Assembly: GCA_029262835.1 (NCBI GenBank)
Contig: JAJCYQ010000023.1
Location: 40,767-104,766 of the forward strand
Direction of reading: 5' to 3'
Length of the DNA: 64,000 nucleotides
DNA from: Bacteroidota bacterium
GTDB taxonomy: Bacteria > Bacteroidota > Rhodothermia > Rhodothermales > UBA10348
The translations under genes and the position numbers were made by a program. Of the stretch, positions 10,475 to 19,350 are shown piece after piece (the first letter of the stretch is position 1; each line of letters opens with the position of its first letter). Under the pieces are notes generated by a model. The model made no database searches and had not been told where the DNA came from. It saw only the letters and a list, made by a program, of their open reading frames with translations.

Positions 10475-10996
10475 ATGATTATGAAAAGGTTTACTACCGG
10501 TGCCTTCGCCGTCACGCTGACACTTTCGCTGGCCGCCTGCAACATAGATACAGGCACGGGTCCGGTTGGCCCCCAGGGCCCGCCTGGAAACGCCAATGTG
10601 TTCTCTCTGAACTTTGTGTTCTCGATGGACGATGCGGCCGTGAACGGATCGGTGGCATCCGTTCAGTACGACGTTCCCGATTTGACGCCGCTCGTGGTGG
10701 ACGAAGGAGGGGTTCTGATGTTTTTCCGGGACCAGGGAACGTGGACCGCCATGCCGTGGACCATTGGCGTGGAATCACAGGACCTGCCCGCAGTGGACTA
10801 CACCCTTTCACTGGGCTTTGGATACGACGTCGGATTCCTGGAAGTATTCTACGAGGCCTCTACGCTGGCCGTTGACCTGCTCCAGGAGCCGGACCGCGAG
10901 GTCAAATTGGTGGTCATAGACGGCGCTGCGTTCGGGAAGCAGGGTGTCGATCTGACAAATTGGGATGCAGTCCGTACGGCATATGGCCTTGATTGA
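10475..10996 (+). CDS. Putative lipoprotein with short collagen-like N-terminal segment
   Basis: Lipoprotein signal (MKRFTTGAFAVTLTLSLAACNI), GPVGPQGPPGN Gly-X-Y stretch; start at 10475 or 10481. Confidence 0.7.
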   Translation: MIMKRFTTGAFAVTLTLSLAACNIDTGTGPVGPQGPPGNANVFSLNFVFSMDDAAVNGSVASVQYDVPDLTPLVVDEGGVLMFFRDQGTWTAMPWTIGVESQDLPAVDYTLSLGFGYDVGFLEVFYEASTLAVDLLQEPDREVKLVVIDGAAFGKQGVDLTNWDAVRTAYGLD

Positions 10997-11072
10997 CTTC
11001 CCCGGCAGCGACTTCAGTTTGTGCGTCGTGTGTCGATACTGGATCTGTAACCAGAAACCAGTCAGCCGGAAC

Positions 11073-11261
11073 ATGAAACCCCTCGAAACGAACCGCCGGG
11101 AGAGCAGGAAAAAAGCCCAGACCGCTACCATGCGGCGTATTGTCGCCGAGTTCATGAAGACGGCTGGGGCGGAGTACAGGGAGGCGGGATATCCTTTCGG
11201 GAATTCGATGGATGGCCTCCTGATCTGGTTCGAATATGGGCAGCATTCGACGGACAACTGA
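11073..11261 (+). CDS. Small hypothetical protein (62 aa)
   Basis: ORF MKPLETNRRESRKKAQ...; charged N-terminus; no recognised family. Confidence 0.35.
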   Translation: MKPLETNRRESRKKAQTATMRRIVAEFMKTAGAEYREAGYPFGNSMDGLLIWFEYGQHSTDN

Positions 11262-11285
11262 AGCACCTCGCCGCCGTCGCACGCA

Positions 11286-12431
11286 TCAGAATTTGGTGAA
11301 GGTCCGGACGGTGCCCAAGGTGCCCGTGCGGAGCAGATAGATACCGGGCGCCAGATGCCCAACGTCGAATTCCAGATCTGTCGTACCGGCCGTCTGCGCG
11401 GGGCTCACGCTCCGGCCCAGCGTATCGTACACACCAACAGTCGCTCCGGGCCTGATGCCGCGAACGCGGAGGGTCACTGAAACAGGATTGGGCCAGACTT
11501 CCAATTCCGGCCGTACAGGCTGCTCGCCGGTGGAAGTGTTTACGACGACCGGCAGCAGTCGGGTGAACACGGGTACGTGATCCGATGTGTTGCTCAGGAA
11601 ACCTGGAATACCCTGTATGACCGAGCTGTGCCGATCGGTTGAGCCCGCATCTGCAGCGGCAAACAGTTCATTGCTCAGCAGGATATGGTCAATAGTAGAC
11701 GCCTGCGAGCCGCAGAATGTGCACACGCTGGCATCTTCAAGAGGCAATGTGGAGAAGCGGTAGTTGACTGTGTCCTGCATGAAATTTTGGTAAGGCGAGT
11801 CCTGTCCGCTCGTAATGGATGCGCGGAGTTCATCGTTGTAATCCCCGAGCACGACGAGATTGGTGCTCGATTCCAGGAAATCCAGGCGGAACTTGAGTCG
11901 TGAGGAGGCTTCCTGCCTGCGCGACCAGGAGTCGAGATCGGAGAATGCCTTCATGTGGACCGTGATGAAGGTCGCCGTGAAGCTGGTGTCGGGCAGCGTG
12001 ACCAGGGCTTCCATGACGAGCGGTGGTCGGCCAGCAAATGCGTTCGTGAAATCCGTCAGGATGTGCTCCGTCCTCAGCGGCTGGATCACGTCCGGGTTGT
12101 AGATGAACCCGATGCGCTGCTCCCCACTTTGCGTTGCCAGAGCACTCTCGTACGCGCCGCCAAGCGCCGCCAATACGCTTTGGAGCGCCAGAGGACTGGC
12201 TATTTCCTGGACGGCCCAGAGGTCGATGTCCGAAGCCGCGAGCACGTCACGCACATTGTCCTGCTGGCGCTCCTCATTCGACGGACCGTTCGACGCGCTT
12301 CCGAACCACTCGATATTCCACGTTGCGACGTCGAGCGTCGCCGCGCTGCCGACGCCCTGCACCTGCGCAGACGCAGCAGACGGAGCCAGCAGCAGTATTG
12401 CGACTGACGCGTAAAACCAGGTTCGAATCAT
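11286..12431 (-). CDS. Secreted endonuclease/exonuclease/phosphatase (EEP) family protein with T9SS type-A-like C-terminal sorting domain
   Basis: Signal peptide; EEP motifs WNIEWF, AVQE, LGDYND, STIDHILLS, TSDHVPV; C-terminal ELEVWPNPVSVTLRV...LAPGIYLLRTG. Confidence 0.87.
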   Translation of the reverse strand: MIRTWFYASVAILLLAPSAASAQVQGVGSAATLDVATWNIEWFGSASNGPSNEERQQDNVRDVLAASDIDLWAVQEIASPLALQSVLAALGGAYESALATQSGEQRIGFIYNPDVIQPLRTEHILTDFTNAFAGRPPLVMEALVTLPDTSFTATFITVHMKAFSDLDSWSRRQEASSRLKFRLDFLESSTNLVVLGDYNDELRASITSGQDSPYQNFMQDTVNYRFSTLPLEDASVCTFCGSQASTIDHILLSNELFAAADAGSTDRHSSVIQGIPGFLSNTSDHVPVFTRLLPVVVNTSTGEQPVRPELEVWPNPVSVTLRVRGIRPGATVGVYDTLGRSVSPAQTAGTTDLEFDVGHLAPGIYLLRTGTLGTVRTFTKF

Positions 12432-12440
12432 GGAGACAGC

Positions 12441-13694
12441 CTATTCGAAATCGGTATTCAACCGGAAGCGGGAAATGCGGTTGTTTCCCGTGTCGGCCAC
12501 GTAGACAATACGCTCGAAATAGGCGACGCCAAGCGGCCCGTTGAACTGACCGGAGCCATCGCCCGGTCCGCCGAATGACACATTGACCGGCTGCGTACTG
12601 GATGAGCCGGGAGGCGGGCTTACGCCTTCAACACCTTGTCCGGTGAAGACATGCAGGCTGTCCGACCCGGTATCGACTACGAAAATGAAGTTTGTACCGT
12701 CCATGGCGACCGTGATGTCGCCCACCCTTTCGAATTTGAATTCATCGTAGAGGAAGGAGTCGCCTGCCTCAGGATTGAAGGTAACCTGCAGTTTTTGCGC
12801 GTCGGGTTGGAATTCCGTTCCATTCGGCGTGTCAACGACGCGGATGGAAAGGGCCGAGAATCGCAGTGCGGGCGCTCCCGGGAGCCCAGGGGTCTGGCCG
12901 ACCAGAAAGTGCCTCTCCTCGCCGAAGAAGGCCCGCTGCGGAGGGTGAACGAAGGTCGTCACGGTCGACGGGAAGACGGAGCTGCGGAGGCTCGGGTTCG
13001 TCGGGCTGAGGGAAATCAGTGCCTGCCGCGGCGAGCCGTCGGGTCTGAACTCAAGGATGATATTGTGGGGGAAGAGGATGGAGCCGGCATCGTTGACGGG
13101 CCCCGTACGAGAAATATAGACGTTGTTGTCGGGCAGGACGCCGACGCTAGTGAACTCGACGTCTTGGTCGGTCGCGACCGGGTCCGGTCGGTTGAACCGG
13201 CGCGAATCGTCATCGAACGGATGCCAGATGATGTCGGCAATACGCGGCGATCCATCGGAAATGCCGTCAAAACGGTATACGACAGGCAGATTCCAGTTCT
13301 GACCGGCGAGCACCGTGTCTCGGCGCGCCGTCACATAGAGGTGCATGCGCCGGTCCTGGATTACGCTCGTCGCGCCTCCGGGAATGGCAATCAGCTCTGC
13401 CGCCCGCCCGGAGAGATCCATGATGTGTACGCCCGCTTCGTCGGCCACGTAGAGCAGTTCGTCGTATCCAACATAGACATCCTTGGGCGCGGAAAACGTA
13501 CCGGCACGGCCCTGTGTGAAGAAGGGAAACAGTGGCACATACTCGACCTCGTTGATGAGCGACGGCTCGGCGCGGCCGGCGTCAAAAATTTCATCCGTCG
13601 TGACGTCGTCCTTGGAGCCAAACACGCCGTCGCACCCGGCCGTGAGGACGGTCGCCAGCAACAGTGGTATGAAGAGCAGGGTTCTCATTCTCAT
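12441..13694 (-). CDS. NHL-repeat / beta-propeller lipoprotein
   Basis: Lipobox (LLATVLTAGC); repeated propeller-like blades e.g. GQFNGPLGVAYFERIVYVADTGNNRISRF. Confidence 0.75.
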   Translation of the reverse strand: MRMRTLLFIPLLLATVLTAGCDGVFGSKDDVTTDEIFDAGRAEPSLINEVEYVPLFPFFTQGRAGTFSAPKDVYVGYDELLYVADEAGVHIMDLSGRAAELIAIPGGATSVIQDRRMHLYVTARRDTVLAGQNWNLPVVYRFDGISDGSPRIADIIWHPFDDDSRRFNRPDPVATDQDVEFTSVGVLPDNNVYISRTGPVNDAGSILFPHNIILEFRPDGSPRQALISLSPTNPSLRSSVFPSTVTTFVHPPQRAFFGEERHFLVGQTPGLPGAPALRFSALSIRVVDTPNGTEFQPDAQKLQVTFNPEAGDSFLYDEFKFERVGDITVAMDGTNFIFVVDTGSDSLHVFTGQGVEGVSPPPGSSSTQPVNVSFGGPGDGSGQFNGPLGVAYFERIVYVADTGNNRISRFRLNTDFE

Positions 13695-14719
13695 TACAAC
13701 GTCAGGTTGAGTCCTACCCGGTTCACGTTTCCGAGACGATCCAGCCGGTTGAAGGCGTAATCAAAGCGCAGGTCGGGGCCCGAAATGGGCAGTTTCAGCC
13801 CCACGCCGAAGCTGGGTGTTTCGAACTCCTCGATGGCGAACCGGTAGCCCGTGCGCAGGAAAAGCAGGTCGTCCCAGCCGTACTCGACGCCGACATTCCA
13901 GTTTTCGGCATTGTCATTGGGGTTGTTCAGCTGCGCGGAGACCTGCACCATGTGATCGGGCCGGTCACGAAACAGTTCGTACACGGCCCCCATATGGAAA
14001 GTGGTCGGCGGCGTGATGGATTCGAAGTCCGTCTCCTGGACGGTCGGATTCGTTCCGATGACCGTACGCTCCAGCGTGCCGTCAGGGCGTCCGTCCACGC
14101 CGAAATTGCGGACCGAAACGGCGATATCCAGTCCGGTAGTCCCGACTGCGTAAAAGAAGCCAACGTCAAAGACGACGGTATTCGTGGTGAGCCCGGCCAC
14201 GCTTTCCCGGATGTACTTCGACGTGATGCCATAGGAGAAAAGGTCTGTAAGCCGCTGCGAGAACGTGACGCCGAGCGCCAGATCACGCAGCTCAAAGGTC
14301 TGGCCCGTTCCGAAAGGCTGGAACTCTGTCGTCACATCCATCTCGCCCGAATCCATGGTCTGTATGCTCGATGCAACGGCCATGTTCGTGCCGGGAATGG
14401 GATAGATGATACCTGCGTAGTCGAGCACGACGTCGGCGAAATATTCCGTGTGGAAAAAACCCGCCTGGATGCCCGTTGACTGTGCGACCAGTGCCGGATT
14501 CCAGAATATGGCGCCGACATCGGATGCCGATGCGACGACGGTCTGGCCGAGTGCGGCGCTTCGGGCATCGACAGGAATCTTGAGGAACTGGAAGCCGGAC
14601 GTACCGGCCCGTTCGTCTCCGAGGGAGGGCAGGAGCTGGGCGGCGGATGGCTGCGTTCGCCCACCGAGAACGACGAGCGCGGGTAGCAACAGGAGGATAT
14701 GTAGGAAACGTATGCGCAT
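13694..14719 (-). CDS. PorV/PorQ-like outer membrane protein
   Basis: Signal peptide then GTSGFQFLKIPVDARSAALGQTVVASASDVGAIFWNPAL, typical PorV/PorQ N-terminus. Confidence 0.85.
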   Translation of the reverse strand: MRIRFLHILLLLPALVVLGGRTQPSAAQLLPSLGDERAGTSGFQFLKIPVDARSAALGQTVVASASDVGAIFWNPALVAQSTGIQAGFFHTEYFADVVLDYAGIIYPIPGTNMAVASSIQTMDSGEMDVTTEFQPFGTGQTFELRDLALGVTFSQRLTDLFSYGITSKYIRESVAGLTTNTVVFDVGFFYAVGTTGLDIAVSVRNFGVDGRPDGTLERTVIGTNPTVQETDFESITPPTTFHMGAVYELFRDRPDHMVQVSAQLNNPNDNAENWNVGVEYGWDDLLFLRTGYRFAIEEFETPSFGVGLKLPISGPDLRFDYAFNRLDRLGNVNRVGLNLTL

Positions 14720-17625
14720 CAGAATCGGAAGGCCACCCCGAGCACGATATGGCGTTGGGGGAGGAACCGTGCCGGGTTCAGGGGCGGCAGACCGCCCGAA
14801 TCGGGGTCGTCGAATCGGAGATCACGTGTCCCGGTCGGTACATCGAAATTCCGGTTGCCGCGCAGCGTGGTCATGTCCACCTTGTTCGGGTCGATATCCG
14901 GGAAGGCCTCTCCTGTAACAGGGTTCACAATAATGCTGTTGGACTGATTGAAGAGGTTCGTAACCTCGAGCGTGAACACGACATTGGTACCCGCGACGGG
15001 GACGGTGCGCTGCGCGTTCAGATCGAACCACCACCAGGCGTCGCCGATCTCTGAGAACCGCTCTGCGGGGTCCTGGACGCGCTCGTAGATGGGCCTCCAG
15101 TCGGCTTCGCCCGTGAATGGGTTGACCTGGTTACCACGGAACTCCACGGGCGTGAAGCGCTGCCCACTCCGGTAGGTGGAGGAGAGGAAGACGCGGAACT
15201 TGTTGAGTCCCGGGATGCCAGCGAGCGGCGATGGCTTGTCGTACGAGTACGTCACGCTGGCCTTGATGTCTACCGGGCGGTCCCAGGCGAGTGGCGTCTC
15301 AAACGTATTGTCGATGTCGCCATCGGCCAGGAATTGGCTGAGGGCGTCGTTGTTCGTCGAGCTGAGTCCCGTGGCGCGGGAATAGGAGGCCGATACCTGT
15401 CCCTGGAAGGAGCGGCCAATGCGCTTGAGATAGCTGGCTTCAATACCCCGCACACGGGCAAAATCACCGTTTATGCGGAAGGCGCGTGTGACGTCGCGCC
15501 CGGTCGGGTCCTTTACGGTCACGTTCTGCACGGTGATGAAGTCGAACTTGTCGCGCCAGAACCCGGTCAGTGTCAGCACATCGTTGCTGGTAAACTGGGT
15601 GCGTAGGCCAAGCTCATAGCTGATATCGACCTCCGGGTCGAGGTCGGGGTTACCGAGATCCGAGAAAAACGACCGGTCCTGGAAGAACGGGTCCAGACCT
15701 GTGTACACAAACGTCGGGTGCGGCAGGATGGTCGAGTGGCCGTAGTTGAAAAACAGCACGCGATTCTCCTGGATGGGGAAGGAGACGCGCACCTTCGGCA
15801 GCATGCGAAACTTGGTGGCAAGACCAAAGACATTCACCGTGCCGTCCTTGTAGGACTCCCGGACCGAGTCCAGGATGGGTGCCTGGGGGTCGTCGATCAG
15901 ATCATCCACATATTTTCCAGGTGACCAGTACTCGAGCCGCGTGCCGAGGTTGGCGACGAGACCGCGGAACCGAATCTGATGGCTGACCCAGAGGCCTCCG
16001 CGGCGCGGCTTGACGCGCCAGATATCGGACGCTTCGCCAAGCCGGTTCGTACCCGTTCCCTCGGCGTCGGAACCAATCGGCGCGCCGACCCAGGGACGAA
16101 TGACATCAATCCATTGGTAGTCATTGAATTTCATCTCCAGACCCACGTTCGTCTGGTGATTTTTGGACACCGAGAACCGGGTATACGACACGCGGGCCGT
16201 CCATTCTTCGGCAAAGTGATCGTGGAATTGGGTGGCTATGCCCCCATTGTTGATGAGGCCCGGTCCCGGGAGCACGAAGAGTGCGTTCGGATCGAGTGGC
16301 TGGCCGTCATTGTCCACGAAAATATTCGGGGGGAAGGTCACAATGCTGGCCGGATCAAGCTCTGACGTAACGGCCTCAGGGCGCCAGCGGCGACCGTTGG
16401 CATCGGCGCGCAGCCGCGTGAAGAGGCGCGAAACCTGGATGTCATAGAAGGACCGGTCTCCAAGTACGTGGGACCACTTTACATACGATATGATGTTGTC
16501 GTGAGCGTACGTGTTGGCATTGTCCGGATCGAGAATGAATGCATATTGGAAGCCAGGTTGGACAATGGCGTCGTTCCCGGTTACCTGCAGCATGCGCGTG
16601 TTCTGGTTCACGGTGAACGAGCGCTGGTAGGATCCCTGCAGCTTCATGCCCGGCTTGAGCTGGTAGGTCAGCTTGGAAATGCCATTCCAGCGGTTACCCG
16701 TGCGCGGCATGAGGAAGGTGCCATCGACGAGCGACGTCCGGACCTGGTCGGGGGTGGACTGAAGACGCGTAAATCCATCGGAAAGCTGCACCTGTCCCGA
16801 CACGAAAAACCGGAGCTTCCCTTTGACGATGGGCCCGCTCAGATTGAATTCGAAGACTTCCTCCTTGAAGTTGGACTCGGCGTCGTCATTGAATCCCAGG
16901 TGATCCCGCTTGTGGTTGAAAAAACCCTCGAAGGTATCGGTGCCATCCTGGGTCTGTACGCTCACGACGCCCGACGTGACATCGCCGAATTCTGCTCCCA
17001 CGCCGCCCGTCGTTACCTCTATGGACTGGAAGGAATTCGACCCGAGGTCGAGCCCGAAGCCCGTGCCGGCGAGCGGATCCTTGGCCGAGACGCCATCTAC
17101 GATGAATCCGGTCTCATTCGCACGGCCGCCCCGGATATAGAGTCCTGTGGGGTCCTGCATAATACCGACCTGGGAAGAAACTGCATCCTGAACGTCCCGC
17201 AGTGGAGCTGCTTCCAGTTGCTCGCGACTCAGCCGAGTGGTCGATGCCGACTCCTCGACATCCACCAGTGGGCGCTCGCCGATAATGACCACCTCATCTT
17301 CCGTCGAGAGGACCGCTTCACCCAGTTCCACATTCAGCACGGTTTCCTCGCCGTCACGGATCTGCACGTCGGTGAAGAGTTTCGTCTCGAATCCGATGTA
17401 GGAAATGCGCACCGAATATTGTCCCGCGCGCAGGTTCTCTATCCGGTATCGGCCGTCGGAGTCTGTTGCCGCACCGCTCGTCGTGCCGGTTACTATGACA
17501 TTCACGCCGATGAGCGGTTCATTGAATTCGGTGTCGATGATGCGACCGACGAGCGTGCCCTGTGCCAGTGCCTCAGGCGCCATGACGAGGAAAAAGACCG
17601 CTATCAGAACCAGGTATCTTCTCAT
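14719..17625 (-). CDS. TonB-dependent receptor with N-terminal carboxypeptidase-regulatory-like domain
   Basis: GTLVGRIIDTEFNEPLIGVNVIVTGT; plug domain (LEAAPLRDVQDAVSSQVGIMQDPTGLYIRGGRANE); ends in aromatic F-R-F. Confidence 0.92.
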   Translation of the reverse strand: MRRYLVLIAVFFLVMAPEALAQGTLVGRIIDTEFNEPLIGVNVIVTGTTSGAATDSDGRYRIENLRAGQYSVRISYIGFETKLFTDVQIRDGEETVLNVELGEAVLSTEDEVVIIGERPLVDVEESASTTRLSREQLEAAPLRDVQDAVSSQVGIMQDPTGLYIRGGRANETGFIVDGVSAKDPLAGTGFGLDLGSNSFQSIEVTTGGVGAEFGDVTSGVVSVQTQDGTDTFEGFFNHKRDHLGFNDDAESNFKEEVFEFNLSGPIVKGKLRFFVSGQVQLSDGFTRLQSTPDQVRTSLVDGTFLMPRTGNRWNGISKLTYQLKPGMKLQGSYQRSFTVNQNTRMLQVTGNDAIVQPGFQYAFILDPDNANTYAHDNIISYVKWSHVLGDRSFYDIQVSRLFTRLRADANGRRWRPEAVTSELDPASIVTFPPNIFVDNDGQPLDPNALFVLPGPGLINNGGIATQFHDHFAEEWTARVSYTRFSVSKNHQTNVGLEMKFNDYQWIDVIRPWVGAPIGSDAEGTGTNRLGEASDIWRVKPRRGGLWVSHQIRFRGLVANLGTRLEYWSPGKYVDDLIDDPQAPILDSVRESYKDGTVNVFGLATKFRMLPKVRVSFPIQENRVLFFNYGHSTILPHPTFVYTGLDPFFQDRSFFSDLGNPDLDPEVDISYELGLRTQFTSNDVLTLTGFWRDKFDFITVQNVTVKDPTGRDVTRAFRINGDFARVRGIEASYLKRIGRSFQGQVSASYSRATGLSSTNNDALSQFLADGDIDNTFETPLAWDRPVDIKASVTYSYDKPSPLAGIPGLNKFRVFLSSTYRSGQRFTPVEFRGNQVNPFTGEADWRPIYERVQDPAERFSEIGDAWWWFDLNAQRTVPVAGTNVVFTLEVTNLFNQSNSIIVNPVTGEAFPDIDPNKVDMTTLRGNRNFDVPTGTRDLRFDDPDSGGLPPLNPARFLPQRHIVLGVAFRF

Positions 17626-19283
17626 TATCGACTCGGGAAGTCCAGGGCGCGGAGCAGCGCATGCACGACGAGTTGCCCCGCCGGGTCGCTTTCTCCTGGC
17701 GCAGTGAAGTTTTCCGTACTGTTCAAATCGTTCAGGAGGGGAAGCGCCATGAGCGCAATGCGGCGGTCGCTGCTTATGGATGCGACCGTCGTCGGGTCGG
17801 TCCAGTCGCCGCTGCCCCCGCTGGCCGAACGGAACCGGAACGCTCCTGTGTAAAGGGGCTCGATGTTGGCGCCGACGGCCCGGTATGGCCGCAGATTGAT
17901 GAAGAAGCGGTTCGATTCGAGCGGTGGCAGGCCGAGCGATGTCCCGATTGTGGTGGGCGTCACCGGTGCGCCTGTACCAAGTTCAAGGCGCCGGACGGAA
18001 TCAGGGACCACCAGTGGCTCGGAAAGCGGCAGGAGGAGTACCGCTGCGTTGTCTGTAAAGTCTGTGTCGACGGTGGGCACATTTACAGGGCTATGGACGA
18101 GCATTTTTCCACCGTTTCCGAAAAATTCGGCCATGGCGGGGGCAACAAACGGCATGTTGTCCGTGCCCACGTTGCCGGTCGTGCTCGTCGACACCCAGTA
18201 TATGTACCTGTAGAGCGAGAGGGTGAGCCGGAGCATGGGTTCAGCCACCGGGGGTAGCGCAGATGACCGGGGTACGGTGCCAGACGAGCCTGTTGTAAAC
18301 GGCTCCGAAATGTCCCATGTGTCCACAGGGCTTCCAGCTGGCAAAAAAGCCTCAAGTACGCCCAGATGATATTGCTGGACGACGGGATTCGTGGCCAGCC
18401 GGTAGTCATTCACATACAGGATGTCGGATGCATTCCGCTTGACGCGCCAGGTGAATCGCTCAATGGTGCTCGTCGTGTCTGCCTGGTCTGTCGTTCTGAT
18501 ATAGAAGGTGTTGTCAGCGTCGAGCAGCATGCCCGGGACGACGAGCGAGGTCGCCTCAACGCCGCGCCCGAGGAAAAGGCGGGCATCTACTTCGCTGGCT
18601 GTAGTTACCTGGTTCTGGTCGCCGACGAGCGTTACGAAATCGAATTCAGGTGGTATTTCAACAAAAGAGGTACTGTCATTCAGACTGAGACCAATCGATT
18701 TCAGGTTCTGTACGCCGTCCGGGTCGTCCGGGACGAAAGCAAAGCTGATGACAGGAAAAGTGGTATCCGGTGGCAATTCAAACTGGCTGAACCGGATGGT
18801 GGGCGGCGAATTCTGGATTGGAAATACGCTGCGTGCGGGTGACGGGTCTTTTTCGCCCTCGTTGTCTACCGCGCGGACTTCAACAATCACATTGGCTACA
18901 GATTCGCCGGACGGCAAAGGAAGTAGGAGGAGCGAGTCGTTACGTGTCGTGAATATCCACCCAGCGTCACCTGCCGGAGACTCCGTAGCCGGAAAGACGC
19001 GCAGGTCGAAACCGGATACAAAGCCATCGGGGTCATCTCCCGACCAGGAAAGTCGCAGTGTGGACAGCAGCCGGTTATCATCGGCCAGATTGTCGACGAG
19101 CGATTCATCCCGCACACTGAGCGACGTGTTGGGGGGCTCGTTCTGAAGGGAACTGCCTTCAAAATCGCTGTCACAACTGGTCAGCGTGACCAGAAAGAGC
19201 AGGGTCAACAGAAGAATGACCAGCCGCGACTGGCGGTCGTCAACAGTCGGGAATGCGAACACGGGGTGACGGAATAGGGTCAT
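17625..19283 (-). CDS. Putative lipoprotein, multi-domain (Ig/FN3-like repeats, possible GATase-like region)
   Basis: Signal/lipobox LVTLTSC; SWSGDDPDGFVSGFDLR repeat; FFGNGGKMLVHSPVN segment; in operon with TonB receptor. Confidence 0.6.
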   Translation of the reverse strand: MTLFRHPVFAFPTVDDRQSRLVILLLTLLFLVTLTSCDSDFEGSSLQNEPPNTSLSVRDESLVDNLADDNRLLSTLRLSWSGDDPDGFVSGFDLRVFPATESPAGDAGWIFTTRNDSLLLLPLPSGESVANVIVEVRAVDNEGEKDPSPARSVFPIQNSPPTIRFSQFELPPDTTFPVISFAFVPDDPDGVQNLKSIGLSLNDSTSFVEIPPEFDFVTLVGDQNQVTTASEVDARLFLGRGVEATSLVVPGMLLDADNTFYIRTTDQADTTSTIERFTWRVKRNASDILYVNDYRLATNPVVQQYHLGVLEAFLPAGSPVDTWDISEPFTTGSSGTVPRSSALPPVAEPMLRLTLSLYRYIYWVSTSTTGNVGTDNMPFVAPAMAEFFGNGGKMLVHSPVNVPTVDTDFTDNAAVLLLPLSEPLVVPDSVRRLELGTGAPVTPTTIGTSLGLPPLESNRFFINLRPYRAVGANIEPLYTGAFRFRSASGGSGDWTDPTTVASISSDRRIALMALPLLNDLNSTENFTAPGESDPAGQLVVHALLRALDFPSR

Positions 19284-19327
19284 GTTGAAAAAAGAACAAC
19301 CCTGGGGCGCCTGGCGGCGCCCCAGGG
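19284..19327 (-). terminator. Intrinsic (Rho-independent) terminator, minus-strand transcription
   Basis: Perfect 12-bp stem CCCTGGGGCGCC/GGCGCCCCAGGG (19300-19311 and 19316-19327) with 4-nt loop, followed on the minus strand by TTGTTCTTTTTTCAAC. Confidence 0.85.
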
Positions 19328-19350
19328 CATTCTTTCAGATCGCACGTGCG

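Noticed and set aside
10475-10996. Collagen-like (Gly-X-Y) lipoprotein as a novelty
   Set aside because: Only a few GXY triplets after the lipobox; such short collagen-like starts are common in bacterial surface proteins
16468-17853. 461-aa plus-strand ORF
   Set aside because: Antisense to the TonB-dependent receptor; no recognisable motifs
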